DNA of 59,807 nt, from positions 1 to 59,807 of the forward strand of contig JAIDSL010000117.1 in NCBI GenBank assembly GCA_029061255.1, read 5' to 3'. This DNA comes from Muribaculaceae bacterium (GTDB taxonomy: Bacteria; Bacteroidota; Bacteroidia; Bacteroidales; Muribaculaceae). The position numbers and the translations under genes were made by a program. Each line of letters begins with the position of its first letter. Position 1 is the stretch's first letter. Below the pieces are notes generated by a model. The model did no database searches, was not told the origin of the DNA, and saw only the letters and a program-made list of their open reading frames with translations. Shown here one piece after another: positions 8,419 to 17,674 of the stretch.

Positions 8419-10251
8419 ATGAAAATAATACGTCTCTGGAGTCTTATCGTTATTCTAATGTTGTCAGTGGATGCTGAGGCTCAATTGATCAAGAAAGCCG
8501 GGCAACTTATTAAATCGACTTTTGAGGAGACTGTGTCAGATACAGCTTCAAACGGCTCCGACACGGGGATGGAGATGCAGGAGCTGTCTGACTCCATCCG
8601 GATGGAGCAGATGGCAAGAGAGCTGGAAGAGATGCGCCTCAGTGAGATGCTACTTCGCAGTCAACTTGCGCAAAATCATATCGAGGATTCGCTGAAAAGA
8701 GCTGCGCAGCTGCAACGTATCGATTCGCTTCGGGCGATCACTCCAGGTGTTCCTGTAGTGGTGGAGGAAGACACTTTGTTTAAGATTTATGCAGCCAGGG
8801 GAGGGCATTCTGCTCTTGACAGGGCTGAGACTGCAAGCGAGATGATAACCAAGATAGGGCATTCCGGCTCGCTACGCCGGGATTCCGTATATCTTCTCGA
8901 TAATGACACCTACATCGATATTATGTATGGCGACAAGGTCATCATGAGTGTCACCGAGCAAGACGCGCTTTGGCACGCCACCACACCGTCAATATTAGCT
9001 GAGACATGGATGCCAATCATCGCTGACAAGATAACACTGCTCAAAGCTGAAAACAGTTTCTGGCAGATACTTAAAAGGGCTGCGCTGTTTGTGCTTGTCA
9101 TTATCTTGCAGTATCTTGTCTTGAAACTGATCAATTTCCTTTTCAGGAAGCTAAGAAGAGAGATAATCTGGCTCAAGGTGCATAAGCTCAAGCCACTCGT
9201 GATCAAGGACTATGAGCTTTTAAACACCAAATATTTATGCAGGGCACTAATAGTCTTGACCAGATTCTTGCGTTATATAGTGCTTATATTTTTCTTTATC
9301 ATCACAGTTCCCATCCTGTTCTCTATCTTCCCGCAGACCGAGAGTCTGGCTTTGAAGATATTCCATTACATCATTGATCCGGTAAAAATGGTAGTGAAGG
9401 CAATATTGGAATATATTCCAAACCTATTCATCATTGCCATAATATGGTATTGCGTAAGATATATTGTCAAGGGTCTGCGATACATTTCAGACGAGATAAA
9501 GAGCGAGAAACTAAAGATTGCCGGATTTTATTCTGATTGGGCGGAGCCAACATTCAATATCATCCGCTTCTTACTATATGCATTTATGATTGCAATGATA
9601 TATCCTTATTTGCCTGGGTCAGAGTCCGGGGTTTTTCAAGGAGTGTCGGTATTCGTTGGTCTCATCGTCTCATTAGGTTCAAGCTCTGTGATATCAAATT
9701 TTATTGCAGGATTTGTGATCACTTATATGCGCCCGTTCAAGTCCGGTGATTTCATCAAGGTCAATGATACGATAGGAAATGTAGTGGAAAAGACACCATT
9801 CATAACCCGTATCCGCACGATAAAGAATGAAATTGTGACAATCCCCAATTCGTTTATCACTACTTCCAACACCGTAAATTATTCATCATCTGCCCGCCAG
9901 TATGGCTTAATAATACACACCATGTTGACGATGGGCTATGACGTGCCATGGAGAAAAGTGCATCAATTGCTTATAGATGCAGCCCTTGAAACAAAGGGAG
10001 TCCTTGAACATCCGACACCTTTCGTGCTCGAGACTGAGCTTAACGACAACTACATGTGCTATCAGATCAACGCCTATATTAAAGATGCTGACGATATGCC
10101 CGTAATCATGTCAGACCTTCTGCAGAACATCCAGGATTACTTCAACGGAGCCGGCATCGAACTGTTTGCTCCACATCATTTCACTACCAAGTCGCGCTGT
10201 GAGGTGGAACCGGTGCGTGTGGAGGTCTCCACATTGCATCGGCAAGCTTAA
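8419..10251 (+). CDS. MscS family mechanosensitive ion channel
   Basis: A 610-residue inner-membrane channel that would open under membrane tension and release solutes. It has a signal peptide (ending SVDAEA), a periplasmic region to about residue 200 rich in E, R and L that looks coiled-coil, then several transmembrane helices (about 213-240, 285-310, 335-360, 385-405). The pore helix with its small residues is at about 410-445 (VFVGLIVSLGSSSVISNFIAG), followed by the MscS beta domain (MRPFKSGDFIKVNDTIGNVVEK; TIKNEIVTIPNSFIT) and an alpha/beta C-terminal domain. It is longer than E. coli MscS (286 residues), like the large Bacteroidetes members. It is a single gene on the plus strand with its own promoter. 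Confidence 0.92.
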   Translation: MKIIRLWSLIVILMLSVDAEAQLIKKAGQLIKSTFEETVSDTASNGSDTGMEMQELSDSIRMEQMARELEEMRLSEMLLRSQLAQNHIEDSLKRAAQLQRIDSLRAITPGVPVVVEEDTLFKIYAARGGHSALDRAETASEMITKIGHSGSLRRDSVYLLDNDTYIDIMYGDKVIMSVTEQDALWHATTPSILAETWMPIIADKITLLKAENSFWQILKRAALFVLVIILQYLVLKLINFLFRKLRREIIWLKVHKLKPLVIKDYELLNTKYLCRALIVLTRFLRYIVLIFFFIITVPILFSIFPQTESLALKIFHYIIDPVKMVVKAILEYIPNLFIIAIIWYCVRYIVKGLRYISDEIKSEKLKIAGFYSDWAEPTFNIIRFLLYAFMIAMIYPYLPGSESGVFQGVSVFVGLIVSLGSSSVISNFIAGFVITYMRPFKSGDFIKVNDTIGNVVEKTPFITRIRTIKNEIVTIPNSFITTSNTVNYSSSARQYGLIIHTMLTMGYDVPWRKVHQLLIDAALETKGVLEHPTPFVLETELNDNYMCYQINAYIKDADDMPVIMSDLLQNIQDYFNGAGIELFAPHHFTTKSRCEVEPVRVEVSTLHRQA

Positions 10252-10268
10252 GTAGCCAAGCTTCCGGC

Positions 10269-11117
10269 TTAATTTACGTGGCGCTCGGCATGATAAGAGG
10301 AGCGGACCATTGGTGCTGACTCCATATGACGGAATCCTCTGCGCAGTCCCTCGAGACGATATTCTTCGAAAATGTCGGGATGAATATAGTCTTTGACGGG
10401 GTAGTGGTTGGCCGTTGGCTGCAAGTATTGTCCGATGGTCATTACTTCGCAACCCACTTCAAGAAGATCATCCATGGTCTGATATATCTCTTCAGCTGTC
10501 TCTCCGAGTCCAAGCATAATTCCGCTTTTTGACCTGATTCCACTTTCGGCTATCATTCGTATCACCTTGAGAGAAGTGTCATAAGTGGCATGGCAACGCA
10601 CCTCGGGAGTAAGTCTCCTTACTGTCTCAAGATTGTGTGAGATTACGTCAGGCTTCTCTTCAATCACCATTTTGACTAACTCTTCCCTTCCTTGAAAGTC
10701 GGGAATCAAAACCTCCATAGTGACGCCGGGACATTCTTTTCTAAGCGTACGGATCATTTCAGCCCAATGTCCGGCCCCCAAATCCGGAAGGTCGTCTCTG
10801 TCAACAGACGTAATCACAATATGCTTTAGCTTAAGAGATTTGACAGACTCTACGATGTCTGATATCTCTTTCTTGTCAAGTGGAAGTGGCCGACCGGTGG
10901 CAACATTGCAGAATTTGCAGCTGCGTGTGCATACATTACCTCCGATCATAAAGGTAGCGGTGCCGTTTCCCCAGCATTCTCCACGGTTTGGGCACATTCC
11001 GCTTGAGCAAATCGTATGCAGGTGTTTCTCATTGAGCAGTCCTACCACCTGGCTTGTCTTGAATCCACGGGGGAGCTTTATCTTCAGCCATTCCGGCTTC
11101 CTTCTGAAATCTGCCAT
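10269..11117 (-). CDS. lipA: Lipoyl synthase
   Basis: A 282-residue radical SAM enzyme that inserts two sulfur atoms into protein-bound octanoyl groups to make the lipoyl cofactor of 2-oxoacid dehydrogenases and the glycine cleavage system. Both iron-sulfur clusters are visible: CSSGMCPNRGECW for the auxiliary cluster, and CTRSCKFC (C-x3-C-x2-C) for the radical SAM cluster. PDVISHNLETV and SGIMLGLGET are further conserved motifs, and RSSYHAE near the end carries the conserved Arg-Ser-Ser. The ATG overlaps the stop codon of the DHHW gene upstream (TAATG), so it is translated as the last gene of the O-acetylation operon. The family call is secure; the operon partners are unusual. Confidence 0.96.
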   Translation of the reverse strand: MADFRRKPEWLKIKLPRGFKTSQVVGLLNEKHLHTICSSGMCPNRGECWGNGTATFMIGGNVCTRSCKFCNVATGRPLPLDKKEISDIVESVKSLKLKHIVITSVDRDDLPDLGAGHWAEMIRTLRKECPGVTMEVLIPDFQGREELVKMVIEEKPDVISHNLETVRRLTPEVRCHATYDTSLKVIRMIAESGIRSKSGIMLGLGETAEEIYQTMDDLLEVGCEVMTIGQYLQPTANHYPVKDYIHPDIFEEYRLEGLRRGFRHMESAPMVRSSYHAERHVN

Positions 11118-12763
11118 TACTCTTCTTCTGTTTTTTCAGGAACTATAGGAGTCTCTTCTTTTTGTGGTGTCTCCGGTTGCTCCTGAGTTGTGGTTTCAAT
11201 TGTAGGTGTTGAGATTGGTTCCTCTACAGCTTTTACAGTCTTTTCGGGTTCCGGCTTCTCTTTCTCCTGCTTTTGTGGCTTAGGTTTGGAATCAGAGTCA
11301 GAAACGGCAGGTATGCCTCCCGACTGAGTGAGCATCTTCTTGACTTTAGATGCGCTTCCACTGCTGTAGGCATTGAAAACGTTGAAGCAAACGGCTATGT
11401 CTGTTATGCCATTTTTATTCACGTACTCCTTAAGGTTGTGGGTGAAATAGCGGAAATCGATCACATGCACCTCATTGAAGCTATAGAAGAGATTGCCGGG
11501 AACAGCATTGCCATATGAATCCTTTATTATAAGAAGTTTTCTGTTGCCGGGAGTAGATGTCTTGACCTTAACGTATGCTTGGTCAGTGCCGATGAAAGTA
11601 AGGTAGGCATTGCCACTGCCATCCTTGAATTTCTTGAAAAACGCAGATTTATATGGTTTTGACTCGCGAACAATCTTGAAGTTTTTGTTGAGGGTATAAG
11701 ATACGAATTGGGCGTCATAACCGACTTGTGTCGGGACATAATACACAAAGTCTTCCGGAGCCTTCTTCACCGAAATATCTTTGGAGTATCCATACATCGA
11801 ACCCACGAAGTTCTTGACCACATGCTTTTCGTAGGCATCCAGACCTTTGAAAGGCACGCCTGCAGTCTCCGCCAGACGCTTAGCGGCATAATACCCCCCA
11901 AGACCGGCCCAGTGATGGTCGGTGCGAAGATAGATGTCTTCTTTCTTATGCTTAAGAAGTTCATCGTAGATGTCCACAAACTTTACTTTCGGCGAAAGAC
12001 GGTCTCGGATGCTATAGATGAATGGTTTCTGAGGATTGCTTGCCTTTGCTGCTTTAGACGGAAGGTAGTATTCTGTAGCAAGTGGAGCCACCATAGCGTA
12101 GACGTTGCTGTTAGGAAATTCATTGGCGAGAGTGTTAAGCAGATCCACATATCCGCCTCCACCCTTGGCAGTGCCGCCAAATGCCATCAGAGCCCTTACT
12201 TTATCGCCTTTCCCGATAATAATAGTACCTGAGCTTCCAAGTTTAGCCTTGCCGTCTTCGATATCCTCGTCGTCATCATCGGCAGCCGGAGCTTCTCCGT
12301 TGTATGTGTTGTCTGAGTTATCTGCGTTATCTGCATTTTCCTGGTTGGATGTATCATCTGATTTCTCTGAACTTGCTGAGTTGTCAGGTTTCACTGCCGC
12401 TACTGCGGTCTCGGCCGGACGGAATGAAACTGTCTCTTCATCCGATCGGAAGTCTGCTTTCATGGCTCCGCGTATTTTCATGCTCATGGTCATAAGCTCA
12501 TCGCGGTATGGCTCAGTGTCACTAAACCATGAAGAGACTTCTGAAGTGAATTTAGCGGGATCTTGCTTGATTTTCTCAATATCTGAAATGTCAGGAAACT
12601 CAGCAAGGTCTCTTTTTTCAAGTTCCGAATAGGCTGAACGTGGGAAAAAAAGGAATACTGCCGTAAGGATGACAAAGAAAATGCCAACAGTGATTATATA
12701 CATGACTGATGCGCCATGCTTCCCTTTTCCCTTTGGAATATCGTTTTCAGTATGATTTTCCAT
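11117..12763 (-). CDS. DHHW family protein (AlgX/AlgJ-like O-acetylation partner)
   Basis: A protein of about 548 residues, anchored by one N-terminal helix (VMYIITVGIFFVILTAVFLFF), with most of it in the periplasm. It holds the motif YLRTDHHWAGLGGYYAAKRLAE that names the family and contains the Asp-His pair of SGNH-type acetyltransferases, and later KLLIIKDSYGNAVPG with the Ser of that site. A low-complexity D/E/N/S-rich insert lies near residues 125-185, and the C-terminal 70 residues are rich in P, E, K and T. I place the start at 12763 because an upstream alternative at 12796 would overlap the MBOAT gene by 26 bp. It likely accepts acetyl groups from the MBOAT protein for a surface polysaccharide. 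Confidence 0.85.
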   Translation of the reverse strand: MENHTENDIPKGKGKHGASVMYIITVGIFFVILTAVFLFFPRSAYSELEKRDLAEFPDISDIEKIKQDPAKFTSEVSSWFSDTEPYRDELMTMSMKIRGAMKADFRSDEETVSFRPAETAVAAVKPDNSASSEKSDDTSNQENADNADNSDNTYNGEAPAADDDDEDIEDGKAKLGSSGTIIIGKGDKVRALMAFGGTAKGGGGYVDLLNTLANEFPNSNVYAMVAPLATEYYLPSKAAKASNPQKPFIYSIRDRLSPKVKFVDIYDELLKHKKEDIYLRTDHHWAGLGGYYAAKRLAETAGVPFKGLDAYEKHVVKNFVGSMYGYSKDISVKKAPEDFVYYVPTQVGYDAQFVSYTLNKNFKIVRESKPYKSAFFKKFKDGSGNAYLTFIGTDQAYVKVKTSTPGNRKLLIIKDSYGNAVPGNLFYSFNEVHVIDFRYFTHNLKEYVNKNGITDIAVCFNVFNAYSSGSASKVKKMLTQSGGIPAVSDSDSKPKPQKQEKEKPEPEKTVKAVEEPISTPTIETTTQEQPETPQKEETPIVPEKTEEE

Positions 12764-12770
12764 TGTTGTC

Positions 12771-14237
12771 TTAGAATCTTGTGTAAATGAATGCATTGTT
12801 GGTGGCTCCCACGAGAAGTGCCACAGAGCAGATGAGTATTGTTATGGAAATGATGGCATGGCAAAACTGCACGGTATAGTTGCCGGCATAAGGAATATGG
12901 ACAGCCATCTTGTATCCGATTTTTTCCACTTGTTTTCTGACCGGGAGACACAGGATGAGTGCAGCAGCCCAAAGCCATAGATTGTCGATGAGTACGGTCT
13001 CTACGTGCATAGGGAGTCCTTGTGGTTCGTTTTGTCCGAAGAATGCCGCGAAGAACTGGGTCATACGTCCGAAATCATCAAAATAGAATATCCCCCATCC
13101 TACTATAATCAGAAAAATACTATAGATATAGAGCCCTATCTTAGGCATCCATTTCCATTTTAGCAAAGTGTATTTCTCAATCATGATGATAAGGCCGAAA
13201 TATACACCCCAGATTATGAAATTCCAACTGGCTCCATGCCACATACCGGTCAGAAACCATACCGTCATTATATTGAGGGCCTGATGTCGGCGGTTGCCAC
13301 CCATAGGTATATACACGTAGTCGCGGAAGAAAGATCCAAGGCTCATGTGCCATCTGCGCCAGAAATCAGTCATTGACGTGCAGGTGTAGGGATGGTTGAA
13401 GTTTTCAGGGAAATGGAATCCCACACATCTTCCGATGCCTATTGCCATATCTGAATAACCGGAGAAATCAAAGTAGATCTGGATGGAGAATGCAAGTATT
13501 CCTACCCAAGCAGCAGCCGCCGACATATTGTCGAGGTTGCCCCCAAGCAGGGTAGTTGCTATTTCACCCATGATATTGGCAATGATCACTTTCTTGCCTA
13601 ATCCGATTATAAAGCGGTAGATACCGTCAGCTACATCATCTGCAGTAGCGTGGCGTCTGCCGATCTCCTCTGCGACAGTACCGTAACGCACGATTGGTCC
13701 GGCAATAAGTTGCGGGAACATAGATATGTAGAGCAGAAGGTCGAAATAGTTTCTCTGAGGCTTTGAATCCTCACGGTAGACATCCACCAGATATGATATG
13801 GATTGGAAAATGTAGAAGCTGATGCCTATTGGGAGGGCTATCTGAGGATCAGGCACATCAAATCCAAAGCCTCGGATAATTCCTGAGAAAAAACCAAGAT
13901 ATTTGAAGCTGGCAAGAGCAGCCAAGTCGGCGGCAACACCGATGAATAGCCACGCTTTTCCTATGATATTGTGCTTCTTATATAAGAGAATACCGCAGAA
14001 GTAATTGACAACCACCACAGCCAGCATCAGGAACACATAAATCGGTTCGCCCCAAGCATAAAAGAGGATAGAGAAAATGGTGAGGATTATATTGCGGAAA
14101 AGCATCGGGCGCTTCAGGCGCTTTTCTCTTTTGTCGGCATAATGGATTCTTGCTTTGTCAAGCCATCCGAAAAGTATGTAGAGCAATCCGAACAGCGGAA
14201 TGAAGCAGAAGATGAAGAATAAGTCTGAGAATACCAT
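12771..14237 (-). CDS. MBOAT family membrane O-acyltransferase (AlgI-like)
   Basis: A 488-residue protein with about ten membrane helices. It starts like AlgI (MVFSDLFFIFCFIPLFGLLY) and carries the MBOAT motifs: LPIGISFYIFQSISYLVDVY, FPQLIAGPIVRY, FDFSGYSDMAIGIGRC, and the catalytic histidine in FLTGMWHGASWNFIIWGVYF. AlgI-type proteins carry acetyl groups from the cytoplasm across the inner membrane for polysaccharide O-acetylation. Upstream is an SGNH protein (8-bp gap) and downstream a DHHW protein (7-bp gap), so the three form a standard acetylation set. No alginate-type synthase is in the window, and the acetylated polymer is unknown. Confidence 0.93.
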   Translation of the reverse strand: MVFSDLFFIFCFIPLFGLLYILFGWLDKARIHYADKREKRLKRPMLFRNIILTIFSILFYAWGEPIYVFLMLAVVVVNYFCGILLYKKHNIIGKAWLFIGVAADLAALASFKYLGFFSGIIRGFGFDVPDPQIALPIGISFYIFQSISYLVDVYREDSKPQRNYFDLLLYISMFPQLIAGPIVRYGTVAEEIGRRHATADDVADGIYRFIIGLGKKVIIANIMGEIATTLLGGNLDNMSAAAAWVGILAFSIQIYFDFSGYSDMAIGIGRCVGFHFPENFNHPYTCTSMTDFWRRWHMSLGSFFRDYVYIPMGGNRRHQALNIMTVWFLTGMWHGASWNFIIWGVYFGLIIMIEKYTLLKWKWMPKIGLYIYSIFLIIVGWGIFYFDDFGRMTQFFAAFFGQNEPQGLPMHVETVLIDNLWLWAAALILCLPVRKQVEKIGYKMAVHIPYAGNYTVQFCHAIISITILICSVALLVGATNNAFIYTRF

Positions 14238-14245
14238 ATGAGTTT

Positions 14246-15094
14246 TTAGTTGTGGTGTTGTGAGGTTGTGGAGTATTGGAGATTGGGTATCAGGATGGAG
14301 AGGATATAATCGCCGAGCAGGTGTGCACCTTCCGGATTGGTGTGGACACCGTCGTAGGTATATTTTGGCGACTTTGCCTCTTGTTCATGAGTGATAGCGG
14401 TTTCCTTATCTGCTCTCAATACTTGATATCCTTTTTTTGAGGCTACCGTGTCAATTATGTCAGAAACCTTGAAGATGGTTTCGGCATCTGTCTTAGACAT
14501 TTGGAGAGGAGTTACAAACAGGAGAGTGGCATCCGGGAATCTTTCCTGCAGGAGTTCACACACAAGATTTATGCTTCCTTCAAGCGTCGTTACGCTTGCG
14601 GGATCAGTATCTGAGGCGTATTTGATTGTTGAATCTTCTTTATCGTATAATCCGGGGCGTTTGGCTGCAAACCATGCGTCGTTGGCTCCGGCAAAAAGAA
14701 CGATAATATTGGGATTCTCGTTGCACTTGTCAGCTTTTTCAATAAGTCTGACAGCTTGATTGTAGACTACATTGTCATCATGAAGGAGTTCGGTGTAATG
14801 TTTCGGATTGCGTTTTGTAGACTTTGTATTGGTCCATGTGGCGCCGCTTCTTGCATAAATATCAATCTTTCCGGCGATTCCGCTTTCCTTAAGCACGTGG
14901 CTCCATCCGGTTGGATTTTGGCAGGAATCGCCACCAATCCAGGTCATTGAATCGCCTAAAAGTGCAATTTTCGGACGCTTTGAGGAATATGGATGTGTTT
15001 CAGCGGAAGCATACAATATCCCAAGTAGTATTAAAAATACCACTGACACACCTCGGAATATGTTGCATTTATATGGTTTACAATGATTAAACAT
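14246..15094 (-). CDS. SGNH/GDSL hydrolase family protein
   Basis: A 282-residue exported protein with a signal or anchor segment around residues 13-32 (GVSVVFLILLGILYASAE). The four SGNH blocks are present: ALLGDSMTWIGGD with the nucleophile Ser, a glycine block around SGATW, VLFAGANDAWFA with Asn, and YDGVHTNPEGAHLLGDYI with Asp and His. Together with the MBOAT and DHHW genes just downstream it probably acts as an acetyl esterase or transferase on a surface polysaccharide. It is the first gene of the operon. Confidence 0.85.
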   Translation of the reverse strand: MFNHCKPYKCNIFRGVSVVFLILLGILYASAETHPYSSKRPKIALLGDSMTWIGGDSCQNPTGWSHVLKESGIAGKIDIYARSGATWTNTKSTKRNPKHYTELLHDDNVVYNQAVRLIEKADKCNENPNIIVLFAGANDAWFAAKRPGLYDKEDSTIKYASDTDPASVTTLEGSINLVCELLQERFPDATLLFVTPLQMSKTDAETIFKVSDIIDTVASKKGYQVLRADKETAITHEQEAKSPKYTYDGVHTNPEGAHLLGDYILSILIPNLQYSTTSQHHN

Positions 15095-15158
15095 TGCCTC
15101 TTTGCCAAATTATTTTTATACCTGAAGATAGATTTGCCATCTCTTAAGTTTAGGCGTA

Positions 15159-15189
15159 CAAAGTTACTCTATATTTATGAAATAGCAAA
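15159..15189 (-). promoter_or_regulatory. Promoter for the O-acetylation and lipA operon
   Basis: On the minus strand a TTTG (plus 15186-15189) lies exactly 19 bp from TAACTTTG (plus 15159-15166). This near-consensus promoter sits about 65 bp before the ATG at 15094 in otherwise AT-rich DNA. Confidence 0.7.
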
Positions 15190-15222
15190 ATAACTTAGCG
15201 AAAAAATAAAAAAATATTAGTA

Positions 15223-16689
15223 TTATTCTTCGGCTTTGAAGAGGAGGAGCTCGCGGATGAGAGAGGCCTCTTTTTCTTTGAGGCTGCGGATGATAAAGGT
15301 GGTGCCGGAAGTGGAGATGGCGAGTGATACGCGATGAAATCGGCGAGTGAAGGGGGTACGTCGGATTTGGGCTACCTCGATGTCTGAGTATTTGACGTAG
15401 TTGTCTATTTCAGCGAAGGCTCCGTTATGGACTATAAGATAGTCAGGTTTGAGCACTATACTGCTGTGGCACATTGTGTAGATTCCTCGTGGTATCAGTA
15501 TCAGCATATATAGGAGGGGAAAAAGTATCCAAATGTATAATTGCGAATAATACAGCAAAATACATACAGCTAAGGCAATAACTGTAGGCATTGCAATATG
15601 GCGGTAGAATACTCCCTTTCCCGATTTGGCAGAGATGACATCTTCTGCTGAGGCATAGCCTTCTCCCAACCACCATTTAAGGAAAAAGGAAGAATTGTCT
15701 GTGCCATACAGCTTCATGTTTTCCTCTTCTTTTTGGGCGGTCACGTTCAGTGCCTGACGAAGCATAAGTGTGCAAAAACCAAACCTCTTTTCAAGGAAAT
15801 TGCGTTTTATCCAAATGGTGCAGATCTTATCGTGGAAAAAGCGACAACTTGATCTTGTCAGCATACCATAGGTGAAGGTCAGTAGCTGTTTGTCATGGCT
15901 CATGGTGGTGTCATAATATCGTAGCAAGGTCTTTCCAAGCCACATGACCAATATCACTATATAGACGATAACCAATGAAGCTACTATCCTCAATGGAGAG
16001 GCGACAAGCATTTCAATAAAAGAATCCAACCATTCCAGTATGCTCTCATACTGCTCTTTAGAAAGGTCTTCAAAACCACCAAAAATTACGGCCGACAACG
16101 ACAAAAGAACTGCCATCCCCTTCAGATGGTTTTGGCATAGTGCAGCTAAGAGAAGATTTTTAGTAGGGAAGTGGATAGTTGGAGTGGGATTGTATTCCGG
16201 CGGTTCGTTTTCTGATTGCGTCAGAGGTCTCTCTTCTTTTTCAATCACAGCAAGCAGCCGCTGCCAGTCAAATTCATCCAAAATCAGCTCAATTTCCTCT
16301 TGGCGCGTGGCAAGTGTATCGAAGATTATACCACGCATGTCGAGCAGACGAAACCAGATCCCTTTTTCTGTGCGCAATGAATGTACTCGGTCAAGGGGAA
16401 CAATGGTATTCTCCCGATTGATCAGTCCATATATGAATATTAGGTTTCCATCCTTTATATAGAATTTCTTTGGGAAATAGGAGATGAGTGCCATAATAAA
16501 AGGCACAAAAAGACAAACCCCTATAACCATCAGGATTATAAATACTCGATCTTCAGAAGTAGCTGTAAAAATAGAATAAAAGGCAGGGAAGGATAGCGGA
16601 CCGACGGAGCGTTTGAAGAGTTTCGCATAGATTATCATTAACGCGGCCGGACTCATCCTCTGGGGATGAGAAAACAAATCAGTCATCAT
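15223..16689 (-). CDS. PH domain-containing membrane protein (YdbT-like)
   Basis: A 488-residue membrane protein with three bacterial PH-like (bPH2) repeats, each consisting of a paired hydrophobic hairpin followed by a beta-rich segment: YIKDGNLIFIYGLINRENTIVPLDRVHSL, LLTFTYGMLTRSSCRFFHDKICTIWI, and DYLIVHNGAFAEIDNYVKYSDIEVAQI are the three YdbT-style strands (quoted only to mark where they lie: about residues 77-105, 283-308 and 410-437). It overlaps the smaller PH protein upstream by 11 bp, the standard YdbS-YdbT gene arrangement. The YdbS-YdbT pair has been linked to membrane or antimicrobial stress in other bacteria; the molecular role is not established. Confidence 0.85.
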   Translation of the reverse strand: MMTDLFSHPQRMSPAALMIIYAKLFKRSVGPLSFPAFYSIFTATSEDRVFIILMVIGVCLFVPFIMALISYFPKKFYIKDGNLIFIYGLINRENTIVPLDRVHSLRTEKGIWFRLLDMRGIIFDTLATRQEEIELILDEFDWQRLLAVIEKEERPLTQSENEPPEYNPTPTIHFPTKNLLLAALCQNHLKGMAVLLSLSAVIFGGFEDLSKEQYESILEWLDSFIEMLVASPLRIVASLVIVYIVILVMWLGKTLLRYYDTTMSHDKQLLTFTYGMLTRSSCRFFHDKICTIWIKRNFLEKRFGFCTLMLRQALNVTAQKEEENMKLYGTDNSSFFLKWWLGEGYASAEDVISAKSGKGVFYRHIAMPTVIALAVCILLYYSQLYIWILFPLLYMLILIPRGIYTMCHSSIVLKPDYLIVHNGAFAEIDNYVKYSDIEVAQIRRTPFTRRFHRVSLAISTSGTTFIIRSLKEKEASLIRELLLFKAEE

Positions 16690-17191
16690 TTCTCAGCTTC
16701 TGAATTAAGATGTCTTTGATTTGATTTGCTCTCTCTTCAGTAAGCCCGGGGATAGTCAGAGAAGACATAGCCTGGGCACCATTGACGACTTCCACTGAGT
16801 ACATGCTGAATAATTTTGAGACCGGATTTTGCTTTACGCTTACCTGCTGCAGACGGTAGTATGGGATAGTCGTAGTCTTCGCAAACACCAGCCCGCTGCG
16901 ATATGTGATGTCATTTTCGCGCAGGGCATAGCCCTTAAATTTCCATGCCTTATTGGCGATGATGAGATTCACCACCATTGCAACTACGATTACGCATTCC
17001 GCAAGCATGCACCATATGCAATCATCAGTAAGGAGCAGAAGGAGAGCAAATGCTGCAGTGAGGATGTAGCCCAGTCCGGTGAGTATTAGCTGGACCGATC
17101 TGTAGCGATGGTCGACCGTCTCAAATTCCAGTTCATCTACAGGCTGGATTCCTTGCATTATATCCTCAATTCTTATCTGAACGTTACCCAT
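16679..17191 (-). CDS. PH domain-containing membrane protein (YdbS-like)
   Basis: A 170-residue protein with two membrane helices (about residues 34-52 and 57-77) and a single bPH2 domain: YALRENDITYRSGLVFAKTT then TTIPYYRLQQVSVKQNPVSK and YSVEVVNGAQAMSSLTIPGL. This order is standard for YdbS. The gene precedes and overlaps the YdbT-like gene by 11 bp, so the two proteins are likely made together and act as a complex. A promoter of the Bacteroidetes type lies about 40 bp upstream. Confidence 0.85.
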   Translation of the reverse strand: MGNVQIRIEDIMQGIQPVDELEFETVDHRYRSVQLILTGLGYILTAAFALLLLLTDDCIWCMLAECVIVVAMVVNLIIANKAWKFKGYALRENDITYRSGLVFAKTTTIPYYRLQQVSVKQNPVSKLFSMYSVEVVNGAQAMSSLTIPGLTEERANQIKDILIQKLRNDD

Positions 17192-17226
17192 TGTGTTTTA
17201 TTTGGAGCGTTTGTCTATTCAAAAGA

Positions 17227-17257
17227 CAAAGATAATGCATTTATGGCTATTTTGCAA
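17227..17257 (-). promoter_or_regulatory. Promoter for the YdbS-YdbT pair
   Basis: On the minus strand TTG (plus 17255-17257), 20 bp spacer, TATCTTTG (plus 17227-17234), ending about 35 bp before the ATG at 17191. Confidence 0.6.
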
Positions 17258-17290
17258 GAAATTTATGACATAAATACAAATACAAAAAAA

Positions 17291-17656
17291 TCATACTCCA
17301 AGCACTATAGATGGAGCGATATTCAGTTTCTGACTTATGACTCTTGCCTGATTAAGGGTAGGCTGTTTTTTCCCTGAAAGATACTCGCATACGCGGGAAG
17401 GATTCACTCCGATTAACTTTGCCAGGGCGGCTTGAGTAAGTCCCATTTCATACATACGCAGTTTTATTACATCGACCAATGAGGGTTCTCCGATAGCAAA
17501 GTGCTCATCAGAATAGTCTGCTACAAGACCGGAAAGCAGTTCAAGCTCCATACTATATGGATCAGTCAGCGGAGTATCGTCCTTTACATGCGGTAACAAT
17601 TCCTCCACTCGTGCAAGTGCCCAACGATATTGGGCTTCATTTTCTATTTTAGTCAT
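17291..17656 (-). CDS. higA: HigA-type antitoxin with XRE helix-turn-helix
   Basis: A 121-residue protein. The N-terminal 60 residues are acidic and helical (ARVEELLPHVKDDTPLTD), and residues about 73-118 form an XRE-type helix-turn-helix: MYEMGLTQAALAKLIGVNPS followed by RVCEYLSGKKQPTLNQARVI. This matches antitoxins of HigBA modules, which bind and neutralise the toxin and repress their own operon. The toxin gene lies 18 bp upstream, the toxin-first order that marks higBA systems. It ends about 100 bp before the promoter of the PH-domain pair. Confidence 0.88.
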   Translation of the reverse strand: MTKIENEAQYRWALARVEELLPHVKDDTPLTDPYSMELELLSGLVADYSDEHFAIGEPSLVDVIKLRMYEMGLTQAALAKLIGVNPSRVCEYLSGKKQPTLNQARVISQKLNIAPSIVLGV

Positions 17657-17674
17657 GTTTCGCTCCTTTTATAT

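Noticed and set aside
12105-12632. Ser/Ala-rich plus-strand reading frame
   Set aside because: It is the complement of the low-complexity D/E/N insert of the DHHW gene.
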